A DNA stretch of 64,000 nt, from the NCBI RefSeq assembly GCF_048820915.1, contig NZ_JBMERR010000001.1, positions 1 to 64,000 on the forward strand. The letters are read 5' to 3'. The stretch is from Cribrihabitans_A pelagius (GTDB lineage: Bacteria; Pseudomonadota; Alphaproteobacteria; Rhodobacterales; Rhodobacteraceae). Positions 60,886 through 64,000 of the stretch are shown in pieces (within the stretch, counting starts at the first letter, position 1; every line of letters begins with the position of its first letter). The translations under genes were made by a program, and so were the position numbers. The notes under the pieces are model-generated. The model searched no databases, had not been told where the DNA came from, and was given only the letters and a program-made list of their open reading frames with translations.

Positions 60886-60900
60886 GAACAAAATAAGAAC
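60886..60900 (+). promoter_or_regulatory. LexA (SOS) box upstream of imuB
   Basis: GAAC-AAAATAA-GAAC matches the alphaproteobacterial SOS box GAAC-N7-GAAC at all eight positions. It lies 102 bases before the imuB ATG and 73 bases from the divergent cytochrome gene. AT-rich surroundings (ATATAG) fit a promoter. Confidence 0.75.
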
Positions 60901-61002
60901 ATATAGTCTGACTCCCCATGGCCCGCCCCGGTCGGCCCCCGTGACCTTGCTGCGGCTCTGCCGTGACCCTGCTCTGACATTTCTGCGATCCACCTGCTGC
61001 CC

Positions 61003-62664
61003 ATGCCCCGCCGACGCATCTTATCGCTGTGGTTTCCGCGCCTTGGCGCGGAGCGTCTGATGCGCGGGCGGGAGGGCGGCCTGGCCGGGCCGCTTGCCGT
61101 TGTGGAGGAAGTCTCCAACACACAGGTTATTTCCGCGTTAAACGCCGCCGCCGCGGCGGAGGGGCTGCAGGCGGGCCAGCCGCTGCGGGATGCCTATGCG
61201 ATGTGCGGCCACCTGGCCGTGCGCCCCCGGAACCCGGCAGCAGAGGCCGCCTTTCTGGCGGTGCTCAGGCGCTGGGCGGGCAAGTTCAGCCCCTGGGTGG
61301 CGGAGGCGGGCCGCGACGGGCTGACGCTGGACCTGACCGGCTGCGCGCATCTCTTCGGCGGCGAGGAGGCGCTGCTGGAGCGCGCCGCCGCCGATTGCGC
61401 GCAGATGGGGCTGAGTGTGCAGATCGGGCTGGCCGATACCCTCGGCGCGGCCTGGGCGCTGGCGCGCTACGGCGGGGCAGAGGCGGCATCGGACCGCTCC
61501 GGCGATGCCATCGACCAAGAGGCCCGCGCCACCCGCTCGCGGGCGGGCAAGCGGCGTCTTGCCGCCGCCGCCGCCCTGCCGCCGCTGCCGCCCGCGGGGG
61601 CGGGGCGGATCGCGCCGCCCGGCCAGGCCTTCGGCGCGCTCAGCCCCCTGCCGGTGGCGGCGCTGCGGCTCGACGCCGCCACGGTGGCGCAGCTGAACCG
61701 GCTTGGCCTGCGCCGCATCGGCGACCTTCTGGGCCAGCCCCGGGCCAGCCTGGCGCGCCGCTTCGGCCGCGGCCTGGTGGAGCGGCTGGATCAGGCGATG
61801 GGCAGCGCTCCCGAGCCGGTCTCGCCCGCGCGCAGCCCGGATCACTTCGCGGTGCGGCTGACCCTGCCCGAGCCGATCGGCCTGATGGAGGACCTGCTGG
61901 CGGCGCTGGACCGGATGCTGCCGCGGCTCTGCGCCCGGCTGGAGGCGCGCGGCAAGGGGCTGCGCGCCCTTCGGCTGGAGGCGCACCGCTGCGATCAGGA
62001 GATGGAGGCGGTGACGGTGGGGCTGGCGCGGGCCAGCCGCGAGCCCGCCCGCATCCGCCCGCTGCTGGAATTGAAGCTGGAACAGATCGACGCGGGCTTC
62101 GGCATCGACATGCTGCGGCTGGAGGCGCTGCAGGTGGAGGCCCTGCACGCGGGCACCGCGGCGGGCCATCTGGAGGCGGGCGCCGCGGCGCGCGCGCGGC
62201 GTCAGGCGGCGGCCGTTTCAGGCGCCGGTGTGGAGGTCCTGATCGGCCGGCTGGGCGCGCGGCTGGGGCTGGAGGCGATCATCCGCTGCCACCCCGCCGA
62301 AAGCCACATCCCCGAGAAGACCGCCACGCTGCTGGCCGCGGCCTGGTCGGACCCTGCCGCCGGGGATTGGCCGCCGCCGCCCCGGCCGCGCCCGCTGCTG
62401 ATCTGGCCGCCCGAGCTGGTTTCGGCACCGGAGCTGCCGGCGGTGCCGGGGCAGTTCCGCTGGCGCGGACGCGACTGGCAGCTGGCGGCGGCGGAGGGGC
62501 CCGAGCGCATCGCCCCGGAATGGTGGCTGGAAGATCCCGGCTGGCGCAGCGGCGTGCGCGACTACTGGGTGGTAACGGCGCAGAGCGGCGAGCGGCTGTG
62601 GCTGTTCTACGCCCATGGCGGCGCGCTGTCGCCAGGCTGGTTCTGCCAGGGCAGCTTTGACTGA
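61003..62664 (+). CDS. imuB: ImuB, Y-family DNA polymerase-like protein
   Basis: 553 residues, full length for ImuB. RRRILSLWFPRLGAERLMR opens the family; NAAAAAEGLQAGQPLRDA, SPWVAEAGRDGLTLDLTGCAHLFGGEEALL and LGLRRIGDLLGQPRASLARRFG follow. The catalytic acidic residues of true Y-family polymerases are not conserved in ImuB, which acts as the adaptor linking DnaE2 and the sliding clamp. Normally imuA precedes and dnaE2 follows; here neither is adjacent. An equally long overlapping frame is a GC shadow. Confidence 0.92.
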   Translation: MPRRRILSLWFPRLGAERLMRGREGGLAGPLAVVEEVSNTQVISALNAAAAAEGLQAGQPLRDAYAMCGHLAVRPRNPAAEAAFLAVLRRWAGKFSPWVAEAGRDGLTLDLTGCAHLFGGEEALLERAAADCAQMGLSVQIGLADTLGAAWALARYGGAEAASDRSGDAIDQEARATRSRAGKRRLAAAAALPPLPPAGAGRIAPPGQAFGALSPLPVAALRLDAATVAQLNRLGLRRIGDLLGQPRASLARRFGRGLVERLDQAMGSAPEPVSPARSPDHFAVRLTLPEPIGLMEDLLAALDRMLPRLCARLEARGKGLRALRLEAHRCDQEMEAVTVGLARASREPARIRPLLELKLEQIDAGFGIDMLRLEALQVEALHAGTAAGHLEAGAAARARRQAAAVSGAGVEVLIGRLGARLGLEAIIRCHPAESHIPEKTATLLAAAWSDPAAGDWPPPPRPRPLLIWPPELVSAPELPAVPGQFRWRGRDWQLAAAEGPERIAPEWWLEDPGWRSGVRDYWVVTAQSGERLWLFYAHGGALSPGWFCQGSFD

Positions 62665-62795
62665 AAACCGGGCCTGGCCCGGCCCTCGGAAAGCGGTGCA
62701 GGAGGCGCAAAAGACAGGGGAAGGCGCAGCTCCGGCGCAGGGCCGGAAATGCGAATAAGCTTGATTTATGGCGCGTTTGCCGCAACCTTTTATGC

Positions 62796-63140
62796 ATGAG
62801 CTTTGATCAGGTGCAGCCCTTTCCCGGTTCTTTCCATCCCCAGCAAGTCGCTTTCGACCGGCGCGAACTGTCGGTCATCCTGTCGCTTTACGGGCGCATG
62901 GTCGCCGCCGGAGAGTGGCGCGACTACGGCATTTCCTCGCTGCACGAGCTGGCGGTTTTTGCGGTATTCCGGCGCACCGCGGAAAATCCGCTCTACCGGA
63001 TCGAAAAGCGCCCCAAGCTGCGCAACCGCCAGGGCCAGTATTCGGTGGTGGGCATGGACGGGCAGATCCTGAAACGCGGCACTGATCTGAAGACGGTGCT
63101 GCGGGTGCTGGAGCGCAAGCTGATCCGCCCGATAGACTGA
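62796..63140 (+). CDS. DUF2794 domain-containing protein
   Basis: 114 residues. AFDRRELSVILSLYGRMVAAGEWRDYGIS and the C-terminal YRIEKRPKLRNRQGQYSVVGMDGQILKRG match DUF2794 (given by motif starts at 19 and 67). Conserved across Alphaproteobacteria; function unknown. Start is the ATG at 62796; no other start is in frame upstream. Confidence 0.85.
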   Translation: MSFDQVQPFPGSFHPQQVAFDRRELSVILSLYGRMVAAGEWRDYGISSLHELAVFAVFRRTAENPLYRIEKRPKLRNRQGQYSVVGMDGQILKRGTDLKTVLRVLERKLIRPID

Positions 63141-63252
63141 ACCGCGGGCTGTCCTGGGGGGACGCGGGGCTGGAGGGCACTGTCCTGCAAACAGATTTGG
63201 GTGCTTGGCAGTGGCGGCGCGGGCTGGCCGCAGGCAAGGCGCCTGCGGCGGG

Positions 63253-63280
63253 CGCCGGAAAATTCGAATTTTCCGGGCGC
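63253..63280. repeat. AT-rich palindrome between convergent genes
   Basis: CCGGAAAATT-CGAATTTTCCGG within flanking GCGC...GCGC makes a long perfect stem. It sits between the convergent DUF2794 and PfpI genes and may end transcription in both directions. Same family as 31604-31627 and 53816-53837. Confidence 0.6.
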
Positions 63281-63345
63281 TCCCCTCTGAGGGAGAAGAA
63301 AATCTGCAAGCCTTGATGCGGCCCTGCGCCCGGAGAGAGGAGGCT

Positions 63346-63915
63346 TTAGGCGTGTTCGGCGGCCATCATGCTGCGAAACTGGGCCACGGTGGCCTCCGCA
63401 AGGCCCGCTGCCGCAGATGCAGCCGCGGCAAGGCTGGCGGGTGCGGTGCCGGGCGCGGTGATCACGCGCCTGTCCGATACGGCATTGGCGCTTTCGCAAT
63501 ACCGCGATGCGCCGTCATAGCCCGTTGCATTGTCCGTAAGAAAGGACGGGTGGTTCGAGGTGTGGCGCGCCTGGCCCAGCAGCCCGGCGCGGGCAAGGGC
63601 AAGCGTCCCGCCGCAAATGCCGGCCATGGCGGCGCCGCGCGCGTGCAGCCCGGCCAGCAGGCCGCGCAGATCCGGGGCTTCACTGCTTTCCCAGATCGTG
63701 CCGCCCGCCACGGCCGCAACATCAGGCTGCCAGCTGCGAAGGTCATCAAACCCTTGCGGGATGGATGCGGCCAGCCCGCCTTGCGACACGGGCGTCCCGG
63801 GCGCCGGGTCGAAGAACCGGACATCGAGACCGAAGAACGGCCTTCCGGTGCCTGCGATCAACCCGTATTCCCAATCCGCAAATCCCGGTGCCAGCAGGAG
63901 GGCAATCTTCGCCAT
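63346..63915 (-). CDS. DJ-1/PfpI family protein
   Basis: 189 residues. The nucleophile elbow AGICGGTLALARAGLL carries the conserved Cys (near 100), with an upstream Glu-like position in DWEYGL (about 14-19) as in DJ-1 proteins. CGGT and the following HTSNHPSFLTDN block place it with the PfpI-like amidotransferase-fold proteins (YdeA/ThiJ type). Activity (glyoxalase, chaperone or other) cannot be told. Confidence 0.87.
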   Translation of the reverse strand: MAKIALLLAPGFADWEYGLIAGTGRPFFGLDVRFFDPAPGTPVSQGGLAASIPQGFDDLRSWQPDVAAVAGGTIWESSEAPDLRGLLAGLHARGAAMAGICGGTLALARAGLLGQARHTSNHPSFLTDNATGYDGASRYCESANAVSDRRVITAPGTAPASLAAAASAAAGLAEATVAQFRSMMAAEHA

Positions 63916-64000
63916 ACCGGATGTTCCTTCTGATGTGCCTGCAGAAGAACGCAGCGGGAACTTCCGGTTATCGCAATGCCCCCGGATGAAGCGCAGGCTG

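Noticed and set aside
60901..61002. imuA remnant between the LexA box and imuB
   Set aside because: The 102 bases contain only a nine-codon frame and no recognisable ImuA C-terminal sequence.
61029..62660. 543-codon open frame overlapping imuB in another frame
   Set aside because: Composed of Gly/Ala/Arg/Pro-rich low-complexity sequence, a by-product of high GC; the imuB frame has clear family motifs.

Overview
This window is high-GC DNA (roughly two thirds G+C) from an alphaproteobacterium. The gene families and gene orders point to the Roseobacter group of Rhodobacteraceae, perhaps Leisingera, Phaeobacter or Ruegeria; the genus is inference. Supporting signs are the DUF6478, DUF2794, DUF1285 and NDUFS6-type zinc-finger proteins, the accD-folC pair, the gpmI-envC-ctpA order, alphaproteobacterial LexA boxes (GAAC-N7-GAAC) and an Irr-type iron box. 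It reads as a chromosome, mostly housekeeping, with few accessory genes.

Layout. 0-10.6 kb is almost all minus strand: the end of an IS5-family transposase, an FAD monooxygenase, isopentenyl-PP isomerase (idi), cytochrome c2, a P1/NylC-like peptidase, an SDR enzyme, the ribosome-rescue factor arfB, a probable 6S-like RNA, the queuosine-precursor transporter yhhQ, a phytase-like esterase, mepA, a UMF1-type MFS transporter and a thioesterase. 10.7-14.1 kb is plus strand: yggT, recQ, yaaA. 14.1-15.7 kb is non-coding and holds a 10-N scaffold gap and a 56-base poly-C artefact. 15.7-25.1 kb is minus strand: a hybrid histidine kinase and a four-gene MoxR-DUF58-DUF4159-membrane protein operon. 25.2-27.1 kb has a DUF1285 protein, a hydroxypyruvate-isomerase-like protein and a DUF2798 remnant. 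polA follows (27.8-30.7 kb). 30.8-33.8 kb carries an SDR, a zinc-finger protein, an ABC ATPase, a frameshifted GNAT and a DUF1203 protein. dnaE2, gpmI, envC, ctpA and a frameshifted ada follow to 42.5 kb. 42.5-53.7 kb has two small unknown genes, a lipoprotein, a CPBP protease, accD, folC, an AT-rich foreign-looking membrane protein, zapE, transporters and metabolic enzymes. 54-57.9 kb has a fghA-sthA-yaiI operon and an AEC transporter. 58.4-64 kb has the iron exporter mbfA with an Irr box, a TetR regulator, a lipid-anchored class II cytochrome c, imuB with a perfect LexA box, a DUF2794 protein and a PfpI-like protein.

Themes. DNA repair is well represented (recQ, polA, dnaE2, imuB, ada). The mutagenic translesion cassette is split: dnaE2 and imuB lie 24 kb apart, each behind its own LexA-like box, and no imuA is present. 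Cell-envelope work is represented by mepA, envC, ctpA, zapE and the MoxR operon. Intergenic space is shaped by three dispersed repeat families. The most striking is a REP-like element with at least ten copies in both orientations, whose apical hairpins change sequence but keep their pairing.

No CRISPR array, tRNA, rRNA, prophage or obvious biosynthetic cluster was seen. Two genes (GNAT, ada) are frameshifted; given the poly-C/N artefact, sequencing error must be excluded before calling them pseudogenes.
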